Shown here piece after piece: positions 12,354 through 38,200 of a stretch of DNA of 64,000 nucleotides. Every line of letters starts with the position of its first letter. Positions within the stretch are counted from its first letter, which is position 1. Source of the DNA: Aulostomus chinensis (lineage: Eukaryota > Chordata > Actinopteri > Syngnathiformes > Aulostomidae); assembly GCA_037954235.1 (NCBI GenBank), contig JBBMOA010000019.1, positions 9,300,805-9,364,804 of the forward strand. The letters are read 5' to 3'. Under the pieces are notes generated by a model, which made no database searches, was not told where the DNA came from, and saw only the letters and a list, made by a program, of their open reading frames with translations. The translations under genes were made by a program, and so were the position numbers.

Positions 12354-12940
12354 TTCACCTGAGGAACAAATAACCCTGTTTCTCTGAATCCCCAAGATAC
12401 CGTTTTCATGGAAGTAAGACGGTTTTTCTGAATTTAGCAGATACCTCTGAATGCCGAGAGAAAGCTCTCCAGAAGCAAACACATCCTGCCCGCTCACTTG
12501 AATCCACTTTAAGTTTGCTTTAGGTTCGGAACAAGGTGAGATAGTCATGGGCTTGTCAACTTTTTCACCGGCACCTCAGGACCTTGCGGTTGTCCATTAT
12601 CTCATTAATTCAGAAAAGCAGGGGCCAAATGACTTTTGCTTCATGAAAGCTTCTCATTAATTCAGAAAAACAGGGTTGTTTTTTTACGACTTAACGAGAT
12701 ATTTATCTCATTAAATCAGGAAAAACAGGCCTGAATTTTTCCCCTTCATTAAAACGTGTCATTAATTCAAATCAAAAAGCATTTTTTTCCCCCGATTATC
12801 TCATTACTTTGCGAAAACTGGTATTTTCTTTCTGAATGAGATAATTATCTTGTTAATTCGGAAACAAAACCTGACAGACTGATTTCTTCCGTGAAACTTC
12901 ATTATTCTAGAAAAACAGGGAATTTTTTCTCTCAGGTGAA
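12354..12940. mobile_element. 587-bp MITE with about 50-bp internal tandem units
   Basis: The left end reads TTCACCTGAGGAA, and the right end reads ...CTCTCAGGTGAA, its inverted match. Just inside are AACCCTGTTTCTCTGAAT (left) and TCTAGAAAAACAGGG (right), again inverted. Direct TGC trinucleotides flank the element (12,351-12,353 and 12,941-12,943), suggesting a 3-bp target duplication. The right half holds about seven diverged copies of a CTCATTAATTCAGAAAAACAGG motif, starting near 12,600, 12,652, 12,707, 12,757, 12,800, 12,848 and 12,899. The left end carries two inverted copies. It has no coding capacity. Superfamily is uncertain; a 3-bp duplication fits PIF/Harbinger or CACTA-like elements. 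Confidence 0.65.
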
Positions 12941-13657
12941 TGCAAAGCAGGAGAGCATTAAAAATAGGTTTTAAAAATAAAATAAAAAGTCATAAATATG
13001 AGAAGCAAAGCTCCGAATGAGTCTCATCTCACAATTCCAGTGTAGTATTGATATCACATTCTCACGCCTGCAGATGTGATTAACACTGGCTGGTTTTTAC
13101 TCAGTCTTTATACAGGGGATAAGTGTGTTAAGCTATTAGATTAATTACTGACCTGTATTTTAAAAACCAAGAGAAGACATCATGAGCACAAACGCTCAGT
13201 TTGTCTCTTTCCAACCCAAGGGAGCTTGCGGATAAAAGCACTTGTCGAAGTCCATAGTTGACCACTAGAGGACACTGTTGCCGATACTCATTCATGACCC
13301 TTAAAGTGGACCAGAGTGGTAAAAGGAAAACTACAAGCTGCACAGAAGATGGTAAAAATAAGGCCATTAATAAGCAACATAAAGGCATGACGTTGGCTCT
13401 GACTGAAGGGTTTGACATGAAAGTGACTTAAGGCCCAAACACAGAAGACGAAAAACTAGTACTTGAATAATTAGTACCAGAGGCAACAAACAAATTTACA
13501 GTATAACTTCCATTCATCAAAGTCATTTAAGGGAGGTATTAGCTCACACAAAGGTATCCTAGAATCCATAAAAAAATAAATAACTCAACTTCATTAGTGT
13601 TGACTTTAGTGAATGTACTGGCAAAAATCATCTCCATGCTCAATATAATAATCACAA

Positions 13658-13672
13658 AAAAAAAAAAAAAAC
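13658..13672. repeat. Poly-A run
   Basis: A homopolymer of about 15 A on the plus strand within the proposed znf618 3' UTR. Confidence 0.85.
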
Positions 13673-15391
13673 GTCAGTGATATTTTTTCTTTATTTGTTG
13701 CAAGTGGCACTAACTGTATTTGGGGTGGAACGTCTCACAAAAGTCACGGTTCAGTACATACCTCGGCATTGAGGTCACAATTTTGGTGTGTGTTTTTTTT
13801 TTCGGTACAGTGAGGAAAAAGTGGCGGTGCCTGCTTGGGTGCACTCGTTCCTGAGATTGATTTCACAAACTGAAAACGATGAACTGTTAAAACAATTAAC
13901 AGTGGGAACGTGATGAGAACAGTCGTGTTAATAGATACGGATAGATACGGAGACTTTGCCCTAGGATAAAGCTTATTGCCTTGAAAAATGAAAATCTGAA
14001 GCTCACGCATTAAGAGAAAAGAAGAAGAAGAGGGAAAAAACAGACAAGCCTTTTCTCGCTGAGTTGTGAAAGAAAAGCAAAACACAGCAACCACGCATGG
14101 ATGAACACAATAATGATGAATAGCTTCAACGACTGCTTGTAGTCACCCAAACTGATGGCTAATAACACTACTGCCGTTTGTCTGAGGGTACATGCGCAAG
14201 ACATTTTCAGTGTAAAAATCTGAAACAAAGAAAATCAGCAGTGGAAACGATCATCAAGCCACCTAAAAATGGCTTTATGAGAAAAATCAAGGTTTTATTA
14301 TTGTGTATTTAATACTCTGTAGTACCATAAGTATTAAAACATTAATGAGGATTAAGAAAGGTTTATCCACCAATGTGTTAGTTCCCTGTCAGTCCAACTC
14401 AGATACTGTACAATGAGGCTGAGTGAGATCAGCGCTAAGGGTGACCACAGTATGATGCTTTTCTCCTTATTCATGTAATAAACACTGGAAAACCAGATTA
14501 CAGTTAATTGAACACTAGAATGTTGTCTTTTCAGTGCAAGTCTAGCAATTTGACTTGCATATGTAGCAGCGTTAAGACCTTGAGCCTAGGTTTTAGAAAG
14601 AAAATCAACCACTGGAGGACTTTTCATTTGTGACAAACAAGGAGGAAGGCATCGCAAGTTTAATCAGCTGCTCTTTACCCCTTTTGAATGAAAAAGGCAT
14701 GCAGTGTAGTGCATGCAAATAATCTCCAGCTACATTTGAGGCCACTGATGACAGCCTCAAATTAGTTTGCGACGGTTTCTATGTTATCTGACCATATCCC
14801 ATGGCTGAAAATTCTGAGGAAGGAAAACTCTAGGAAGTTTGTCAGAGGTACAACGGCAGTGAAAATTCACCACTTGAATGGTTTTGTCAGAACTAATATT
14901 CTTAAACCAACTGTATATGCTACAGTATATACTGTCATAGTCCACATAGTCTTCTATAGTCCTCCCAGAAGAGTAGAACAGTTAATTCAAGCAGTGAAAG
15001 CTGACTTTACCTGACAAATGTTGCCATCCAATAAGAATAACAGCATGTAGCCTTTTAGCAGTTGAGTCATTCGTCTGGAGCTGCGGCCGTATTTAGACAA
15101 ATCCCTTCAAGCTTACATGTGCGTCCCAAACCGAGGGTGGTGTACCAAACAGGACAATGTTTAGACAGATACCGTTCCACCCCGAAATTTTGTCCAGAGT
15201 GCTGAACGACTATCTCCATATAAAATATGCAGTCAGCCAATTACACAACATGAGTTTTTTAAAGTAAATATCTGTCTCAAGAAGTATTTGTTGTCCATAC
15301 ACATTTAAGTTTACAGTTGGTCTAAACCTATATAAATAATAGTGTTGAGTCACTGGTGGGAGGTGACTGTTTGGTTGGTTGGGCTTCTCTT

Positions 15392-29908
<14,517 letters not shown>

Positions 29909-29999
29909 GACTCCACCTCCTCTGACCCAGTGTTTCTGGATGAGGAGAAAAAACAAAGCCATGTGCAAATATATTTTAATGACAGGGAGCAATAAACAA

Positions 30000-32640
30000 C
30001 CTGACTAGGACACAAAGTCAGCTTAATATGTAGTATCAAAGCAAAACAGTAGCTCTGCTGGGTCAAAAAGAAATGTGTCATTTCTATGGCAACACATCCA
30101 GTATCAAAAGACCAAAAATAGGTTGTGTCTAAATATGAGCTTTGATTGGAGTATAGAATCATTCTACGCAAGATTATCAATGGCCTGCAACTGATAACTA
30201 ATAAAAAGACCAAAGAAGCTATGAGACATACATGGAGTGAAGAGTCATTTCACTATTCAGTGAAAAGTGACCTGTGATGGCTTTAAACCCACAGCCTTGT
30301 GGCACCCAAATGCTCTAATTTCAGAAATATCCTAATTACACAACTTGCCACTTCAGCACAAGGCTATAAAAGGCCTTGTCAAGAGAATGTGCTCAAAATG
30401 CAACCAAGCAAAACAGTTATACCAGGATGACTGATATTATGGAAAGAAGGAAAATTAGTCCTCTAATAATAGCACACCAATACAGCAACAAGTCTTTTTC
30501 ACATCCCATATACAGGTTTCTTGTTATACATGACCAACTATGAGCCTCAACAAACAAGACTACGACTGGAACAATGATATACATTTACGTTTTTCTGCAA
30601 TTAACTGCCAACCAAATGTAGAGATATAAAATACATTGTGAGCTAAATCACATAGAAACTAATTTATTTCCATGAACACGCTTAAATATGTCTTTTCAGT
30701 TTTTAAGGCCGACTTTATTTACATTCTTACACCGCAGCCCGACTGTTACAGCAAAGGATAAAGCCAGAACCCATAAAATGAAATCAGGGGCTCACCAACA
30801 CCAGTGCAATTCATCCCCTGGGGACTGTGACTGTCTGCGCTGGTGTTTGAGGGAAAAAAAATGTATTGAAAATGCTCCCCAAAAGGCTTGTATCACTCGT
30901 GACATATGGACTGCAAAACTAAATCCGTGGAATCTAGACATCTCCACAGTCATGTAACCTTTCTGGAAATATCAAGCGAATTCAATTAGTCGCAGCACAG
31001 ACAAGCTGTGCGATTCCTGATTACAGCCTCAGTAAAAACAAAAGTGATATCCACAAAATAAATAACACCTGTGAGTGAAGGAGATTCAATTTTAACATTT
31101 TCTGACTCATGGAGACAGAAATGAAGTAATTGCAAATAGTTGACAGGAGTTGTTTGCCAAAATAAATAACTATTCCTGCTGCGCATGAGATTAGGTTCAG
31201 TGATCAAGCCATCTTCTCTCTACAGGAAAGTTTGTCCAATGAGCAGGGAAATTTTAACTTTATGAGGCTGGGTTTAATTTTTACACGACACTAACAAGTA
31301 AAAATACTGTGGATGGTGTTTTTTTTAAAAAACAGTAACTGTCTTTATCTTAGTCATACTCCCAACAACACAGTGAATATCATATATAAGGTTCACAAAA
31401 TACAGCCATGGCTTCTCTGAGCATTCTCTTTTTTAAATGTAGCCCAAGGGAAGCTATGTCTAAGCCGACAACACTTGCGGTATTTGTCGGTGTTGTGGCA
31501 GAATTTACACCGTTGTGAATTTTTCTTTTTTTTCCTTTTTTTAAACCAGGGCATGTCTAATCCTTCACACACAAAAAAAGCAATGTGTCATCATTGTTTG
31601 GTCATCTATGAAAGCTTGTCGGCTCTTTTGTGTGATTAAATTACAACCAAAACAAATGAAACAGCTCTAAAATTGTGACTCCTAACTGGTTTTGACCACT
31701 TGTTTATTAATTATTAACATTAAGGGAGCTGGACTATAACATCACTTACTGCGGCACTGAAACTGTGGGAACGCAACCACTGATTTTACACCAAATAGCT
31801 TCTACGCCAGAGAGAGAGAGAGGACTTGCCCCTTCTGACAAGTCCCAGTATTCACGATACAGTTGGAGACATGCATGAATTCATGTTTTCGGCAGACTTT
31901 TGTTTGTGAACATATTTGCTACATATCTGAATGGAAATCTGACTCCTTTCTGTGATCATGGTCACAAAGGGAGGTGCACTTTTCAATCAGGTGGTGAACT
32001 GAATCAGATAGTTTTCAGCTTAATCTGCCATGACTGCAGACCAGCTGATCAGTGTCAGTATGTGTGATTCTGTGCTGGTTTTATTTTTAAGTGCAGACAG
32101 TGTGATGGTTCACAACATGTACACACAGACATCCATCCACACACACAAGCAAGCCTTTTTGCAGAGGACATTCTTCAGAGAGACGACACATGTATTACAA
32201 AGAGAAAGCTTTTAAAGTCCTACATAAACCATGGCAGTTCAACCATGACAATGCTGAGGGCATGCATTTATGAAAGGTTAGTTTGTTTATGCTGTCAATT
32301 AGATTAAGTTTCTTGGAAAGAAACGGCATTAGGAGTTCAATACTTTAAACTGAATTAGCATAGAAAACTGCAATTGGTCCATGTCTAGTCACACATATTG
32401 TCTTCAAATTGCCTCCACATGATACTGTTGCCTGCCTCGTGTAACCATTAACTCCTAACCACCAGTTCTCCCTTTTTGCAGGTGTTGCAGTGTCCTTTTC
32501 TGTGCTGTCTTTTCATTGAAAAGGATTGTGATGTCCTTATAAATATTGCCTGATTACTTTTAATTAGCCTGCCTGTAGCCAGCCATGACGGTTATCTGCC
32601 TTCAGAGAAGATCCTCGTCTGCTCTGCCTCTGATTGACTG
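30000..32640. other. znf618 intron 1, left part, nothing distinct
   Basis: AT-rich intronic DNA. The open frames (for example 30,688-30,957) have no recognisable domains and no splice support. Confidence 0.4.
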
Positions 32641-32642
32641 TT

Positions 32643-33563
32643 ATTTGGGCCTGAGCCCCAAAGGGGCAAAGACCCTATTGTATCTGCTCTGTTTCTTTCT
32701 TCTTTCTTTATTATTCTGCCACTTTAGACCTCAATTTGACCCCCTAAACATGCTCAAAAACTCACCAAATTTGGCATGACATTAGGTCTGGTGAAAAATT
32801 TGATAAAATGTAAAATTTAACCCCAAAAGCGCCAAAATGTGCTCCACAGCGCCACCGAGGTATCTTAAAAGGGGCACCATGGCCCATCGGAATGTCATAG
32901 AGAAACAGAAACAAAACACAATTATTCATCTCATCAACACCTACAAATCATACATTGACACCCAGACCTAAATCCAACAGGAACTCTACAATATGCACAT
33001 GAAAGTACAACAAATTTGGACCCCAAAACAAATGCTATCTCCTCTTTGGGCATCAATGGTATCGCCTTCAAACTTTAATACATGACTTATGACACTGTGC
33101 TGAACAAAAGCTGTTAAAAACTTTGTAATAACTCAAACGGTTTGGATTCTCAAAGCCCCGAAAGTTGCTGTGCCACATTGCACCTTACAATGTAAACCAA
33201 TGGGGAGGCAATCTCTGGACAGATAATTTGAGTCAAACTGAGGCTTCTGACATCTAAACTATAAGTCTGACCACTTTCCAACCTGTGTCACTGGATTCAG
33301 GACAGGTTTCCCTATTAAAATGTGAATTCTAATGTAAGATTTGGCCAAAGTCATGGGATTTACAAGGATATTTTACAAGAAGAGTAATCTAAAATCCTCA
33401 TCAGACTGACAGGGCACAGCGGGAGGAAAGGGGGGGGGGGGGTGTAAAGTCAGAGCTGTCAGCCCAGGTCTGACAACATCTATGTGAAGCCCTTCAACTG
33501 CGCCGCACCACAACGTGTGCAAAGGTGTGAAGGCCCGTTCAACACTGCTTGCAGCTTTAATTA
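32643..33563. repeat. Large teleost non-coding repeat (GGGCCTGAGCCCCAAAG type)
   Basis: It starts with TTATTTGGGCCTGAGCCCCA and AAGGGGCAAAGACCCTATTG. It continues with TCTGCCACTTTAGACC, GACCCCCTAAACATGCTC and AAAACTCACCAAATTTGGCA, and ends with GAAGGCCCGTTCAACACTGC and TTGCAGCTTTAATT. From memory these blocks, in this order, mark a very abundant percomorph repeat of unsettled class. A 13-nt G run lies at 33,430-33,442. It has no coding capacity. Confidence 0.7.
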
Positions 33564-34799
33564 ATTTTGTTGCAGTTATGGTAAGATTGTTGGATAAAAA
33601 TAAAATTATACTAATAATCAGAACATGTGTTAAACTCTGACACAGGTAGAAAAACAAACCAACAAAACTACATCTTAAATTTCCTGCGCTCGATCTCATA
33701 AGTATACCCTGAAAATATACATGTCAGCGGTAGCTTGTTTTCATCTAATTAAGGTATAAATGCAAAATTAGCCATCTGGCTCTCAGCTCTTTCATAATCT
33801 GAAGCTTCAGACTGTGTAACCAGCAAAATGGCAGAATGTAAATCTCAGTCAGATGTACACTTGCTTGATGTTTGCTACAAATAAAGCGCAACCTAAACCA
33901 ACAAAAGACAAATGAGATAAACAAGCCCACAAATGCTTCTAAATTAAATGAACAAATGTTATTAGCATATCAAGGATGTAGAGATAGGATCAGTGCGATA
34001 GGAAGAAATTAATCAGGGTTTAGAGGCATTGTGATTTATGTCAGTTTATGGGACTAGTTTTGTCCTTGTGATTTGGCCCAGCTGTGTTTTAAAATGTCAA
34101 TGCATGCATATCTACCACAGAAAGGCTATACTAAATTTATCTTAAGTCACAGAATAAGGAGGTTAGACATACAAGGAAAACATCCTCTGTTCAGTATTCA
34201 GCGCTTAGTCGAGGTACTTAAAATAATTGGCCTATATTTGGCCAGTACTGTATTTGCCTCTGCACAATAACAAAGTAAATCAATCACTGTGCCTGGTTAA
34301 GAGCAAAAAAAAAGGGGGCCCTTCTAACTTAGCTTGGGAACTTTTTCACTTTCAATTGTAACTTACTTTCCCCCAAAGCTTTGCATGTTAAATACACTGG
34401 AATAGAAATCCCAAATATAAAATACAAATTTGTTTAAGGCTCATGAGAATGTTCCACTTAGGAGGGATTAAAAATAGAAATGAGTTAAAAATGGAGGATG
34501 AAGGGGTCACTTCAATCACTGCTTTCAGTGCATGTTTGTATTATCAAGAGCAGCGTGAGTAAACTGGAGGCAAAGATTGACCAAACCCTGTTTCACACTC
34601 AATGCTTTGCTGTCCCTGTCTCTTTAATCAAATGCACACTTTCCTGTCCTCTGTAATAAACGTCTTCCAGGATGGTGTTTGACCGATGATTTCAAAAAGC
34701 AATAATGCAGAGAAATGGGTAAATCCCCCCCTCCACCCCACCCCACGCACACACACATACCCAGGATACTCTGGAAGAAACTGTGTCGTCTAGTAAAAT

Positions 34800-35420
34800 T
34801 CCATCAGCATACACTCAAAAACCCCCATAAAAACATTTTCAATCTATATGTTAATGCCACGAATTAAAATTTAATAACAAGAGATATTGAAAAGCAGGCT
34901 TGAATTATACAGAAATAAATCCTGAAAGATCAGGCCCCTAAAATTAGAAATTCAGGGCGGCATCCGGTCTGCTGCTAAACCCTTGTAGGCTGGTAGATTA
35001 AATTTTTGATGAAAATCAAAATTACACTGCAAACATACGCAGGCGCAGCAAACCTGGCACTATTGTGATTTATGGATTCATTAAACCCGCGGGAGTTTCT
35101 CCCCTCCCCTTTTCACTCAAAGAAATGAGATTTGCTTTGCTGAAAATTTGTATTTTCAGAAAAGCTACTCAAGCTTTGCTCTGCCTTCAGAAAATGGTCA
35201 AGGAAAAATCATTCTGTGTACATAACCGACGCACGTAAACAGGCCTAATTTTCACTGCTGCAGCAATTGAACGCCCTTATGCATTATTCATAAAACCAAT
35301 AAGGTTCATTTTTACAAAGGAGAAGGCAGGAAAAATATGTGCAGAATGCACACAATTTTTAATGCAGCAGCCCAAACCCCTGAAAAGCAATTTCCCAGAG
35401 ACTAATTTAAATTAAGCAGT
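34800..35420. promoter_or_regulatory. Candidate conserved non-coding element in znf618 intron 1
   Basis: This stretch lacks simple repeats and transposon ends. It is AT-rich with many regulatory-type words: TTATGCATTATTCATAAAA (POU/homeobox-like), GTAAACAGG (forkhead core), CTTTGCT and AATTAAA homeobox cores. The texture resembles vertebrate developmental enhancers. There is no comparative evidence in hand, so this is only a candidate. Confidence 0.25.
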
Positions 35421-37433
35421 TTTCAGGCTTTTAACATGCCACTAAGAAAAGAACAGAGAAGCTTGCCATGTTTAGGAAGAATACATGGTTCCACACACAT
35501 CATGACACTTAAGAGAGCAACATAGAAAGACAAAACCTGTGTGCCAAGTTAGAACAGCAACTATATTACACTGTAACCCACAGGCAGTGATATGATCCCT
35601 CGCCATTTTGTGTTTAACAAGGCCTGGAAAGACAAGTTACCCCTCTCCATCGGAACTCACTCCCAATATACTCAGTGAAACACAGCTTTTGTTCTTTCAA
35701 GTACTGACTGACCAAGATTCCTCTTACCTGACTTCAAATGAGAACACTCCTTACATCTCAGAATACAGTCACCTTTCACCAGCTTAGAGTTAAAGTAAGG
35801 TGTTTTCCATGTTAAGACACTACAGTTGTTACTTGTTCCTTCCGAGGTATTCTGCATAAATGTTCACATTCCTCACTGAAATGGTCCAATCCTATTAAAC
35901 TCATGACACTGCTTGCCTCTCATCAATTTCTATACCCCAACTGAATTTTGATTAAACTTTCCGAGCAAAGGCCAGAATTTACACCCAGATTTTGCATACC
36001 AATGGCATTATAATAGCAGCTCTCGGAATTCATACAGATTTGAAGGTCAGCATTAAAATTACCCACAGCAAAATGGCCTCCACACACAGTTTCCCTTGCA
36101 TTAAAATAAAAGCAAGCCATGCAAGATGGGAAACTGTTTGCTGTCTGCAGGATTAATATAAACAGTGGAGGCACTGGTTGTGATTGTTTTTCCTGCCCTC
36201 AATTTATGCTGACATGAGCTTTCTTCTTCCAGTGCTGTTCTGTTCACTTTTGATACTTGTTTTCCGCTTACACATTTCCAAAATGTAAGACTTAAAAACA
36301 TAAGTGTATCCAGCATAACACAAATAATCATTCAGCTGTATTTCAGCTCATGTAACACTGTTAACTGCAAAGACACAGGAAAGATCAAGCAGATTTCTGC
36401 AGTCACACAAGATTTGTACTGACAACCTTCAAAAAAAACAACAGCAAAACCTTTAGCAAAAGAATTCAGAGCCAGTTCATGAATCAAAACAAGAGGAATG
36501 GAATTAGCACACTGCTTATGGATGCAGTTTTTAAAAGGTCATTGTGAATTTATTAGCATGATGAGCACATTGTACTTTAAATTTCAACTTCTGGAACTTC
36601 TTTATCCAACTCATTAAAAAGGCATTTCACGCGTGTCCACTCGCTGAAGCCTACATTCCTTTAAATAAACACGTCTCAAACTATCTCGTTTAATTTTTTT
36701 TTTTTATTTTGATTTAATTTCCCAAAATGACAGCCTACAGGTGGCGCCAATGCCACTGAGATTTAAAAAAAAAAATCCCCTTATTTCCTTAAAAAAATAC
36801 AAATGTATTTCGACTTGGGGGCACTTGTGGTGTTATTTAGTGTCCGTTTAAGATGGTTAAAAGGCCGTCAAATAGCAACCTGAGTGCCGCTGATGTGGTA
36901 CGAGTTCCAAGAGAGCAACTCCGGAGCTCAGCTCAAATTTGCAGGAAAATTCACAAAACATGGCTGCAGGAGGTTTTTGTGTTTCAGATTGTTCCTCCCC
37001 TCATCGTCCTTCATATTGCCACTGTAACCTGGCCCCGTTGCTTCATCGGTAACGCCGTTTCTCCCTGCGTGGGTCTTACTGGCGAACCAGCTACATGCAC
37101 GAGACGAGTCGACCGTTAAAACTTCATTAAGGAAATTTCGAGCTAAAACATCAACAGATAAGGTCAATTTATGACGGCTTCATAGCCTGCACCTGGTTTT
37201 GGAGGCGAGCAATAGTGCAAAAACACTGTCTGGGTTTCGTAGAGAGGACACAAACTTAGCAACGTCAACTAAAATTTCTCAAATTTAAGATTTGAGGAGA
37301 AATATTCAAGGTAGAAAAATAACACACAGCGGTTTTGACATACCTCTAAAAACGATGCAGCTCATGCGAAACAGGCAACCGCTCCAGAAATCTTCCCTCC
37401 CCGACCAGAGGTGACTGCACAACTGCTTCCTCC

Positions 37434-37458
37434 AAAAAAAAAAAAAAAAAAAAAAAAA
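37434..37458. repeat. 25-nt poly-A run
   Basis: An uninterrupted A homopolymer (T on the znf618 sense strand) in the proposed exon 1. Confidence 0.95.
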
Positions 37459-37623
37459 TTGTGAATTAGTTATGAGAAATTCCAAATGTTGGAATTTTTT
37501 CCAGCAGATCAGGTTTCCGCCGCGACGCGCTACGTTACATTTTAGAAGAGAGTAATGGCGTAATGAAACATGAATTAGCCGACGTTTACTCGGTCCGTGC
37601 AGGCTTTCCGTTGCGCTTTGCTC

Positions 37624-37663
37624 GGGGGGGGGGGGGGGGGGGGTGGTGGTGGTGGGGGGGGTT
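37624..37663. repeat. Poly-G / (GGT)n tract, G-quadruplex-prone
   Basis: Twenty G, then four GGT-type units, then eight G, on the plus strand and so opposite to znf618 sense. This can form DNA G-quadruplexes in the promoter-proximal template. Confidence 0.9.
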
Positions 37664-37730
37664 GTGTCGCGGTTCCTGATGTGGAAATTTTCGTCCGCCA
37701 TGCACAAGGGCAGATTCCGAAATTGCAACG

Positions 37731-38200
37731 CCGGCCTGTATTAGCCTACATGAAAAAAAAAAAAAAAAGAAAAATGAAAAAAGTCTGGGAAGAAGAGGGA
37801 GAAAAAGAGGTTGGGCGACTATGAAGTTACACTAGGACAGGGAGACTGGCTATAACGCAGAAGAAAATTTCAATTGTGTACTGGGAATACTGTAACAGGA
37901 GACTTTACTGGATTTATTTATCTATGTGGAGAAGTATTTTCCGATTAGATCAGAGCTGGAGCCTGTTTGGATGGAGAAATCCCGCGCAACACTATCAAAG
38001 CCTCTTGGTCCCATAATTATTAAGTTACTGTTGTTTCCTTTGACGTCTTCATCATCCCTCATTTCACCGCAAGGAAAATTGGGAGTCTCCGTCCTATCCA
38101 AAGTATAAAAACGAACGGGAAGCTGTAGAAACCACTTCCGCTGTTGCTACGAGCCGCAACAATCTTCTCATAGTTTGGTTTAGGGATAGTTTTTGATTGG
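37731..38200 (-). promoter_or_regulatory. znf618: Probable znf618 promoter region
   Basis: Located just upstream of the proposed first exon. It shows CpG-containing words (ACGAACGGG, TACGAGCCGC, GCCGGC) and an inverted CCAAT box (GATTGGCCAA at about 38,195-38,205 on plus, TTGGCCAATC on minus). No TATA box with clear spacing was found. Placement depends on the exon 1 proposal. Confidence 0.3.

Larger units (their letters stand above)
10325..15391 (-). other. znf618: Proposed 3' UTR of znf618
   Basis: About 5 kb of AT-rich DNA lies between the znf618 stop codon (TAG, 15,394-15,392) and the poly(A) signal at 10,343. No open frame in it has a domain. Mammalian ZNF618 also has, as I recall, a very long 3' UTR, which supports the extent but does not prove it. 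The stretch contains a 587-bp MITE (12,354-12,940), a C-rich tract that would be G-rich in the mRNA (11,054-11,105), and several internal poly(A) hexamers. Confidence 0.5.
37344..37730 (-). other. znf618: Proposed non-coding first exon of znf618
   Basis: On the minus strand a strong donor TTTTAGAG|GTATGT ends an exon at 37,344. Upstream of it the sequence is CpG-richer than its surroundings (CCGCCGCGACGCGC at about 37,517-37,530 plus; GTTGCGCTTTGCTC). In the frame continuing to the ATG at 29,908, a TGA lies just upstream of the donor with no ATG after it, so this exon would be 5' UTR only. The 5' end is unknown. It holds a 25-nt T run (poly-A on plus) and a C run (poly-G on plus). Confidence 0.35.

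Noticed and set aside
37306..37728. 140-codon minus-strand frame in the proposed exon 1 as a Znf618 N-terminus
   Set aside because: It runs through poly-C and poly-T homopolymers and does not continue in phase with the exon at 29,935. The in-phase frame has a stop before the donor.
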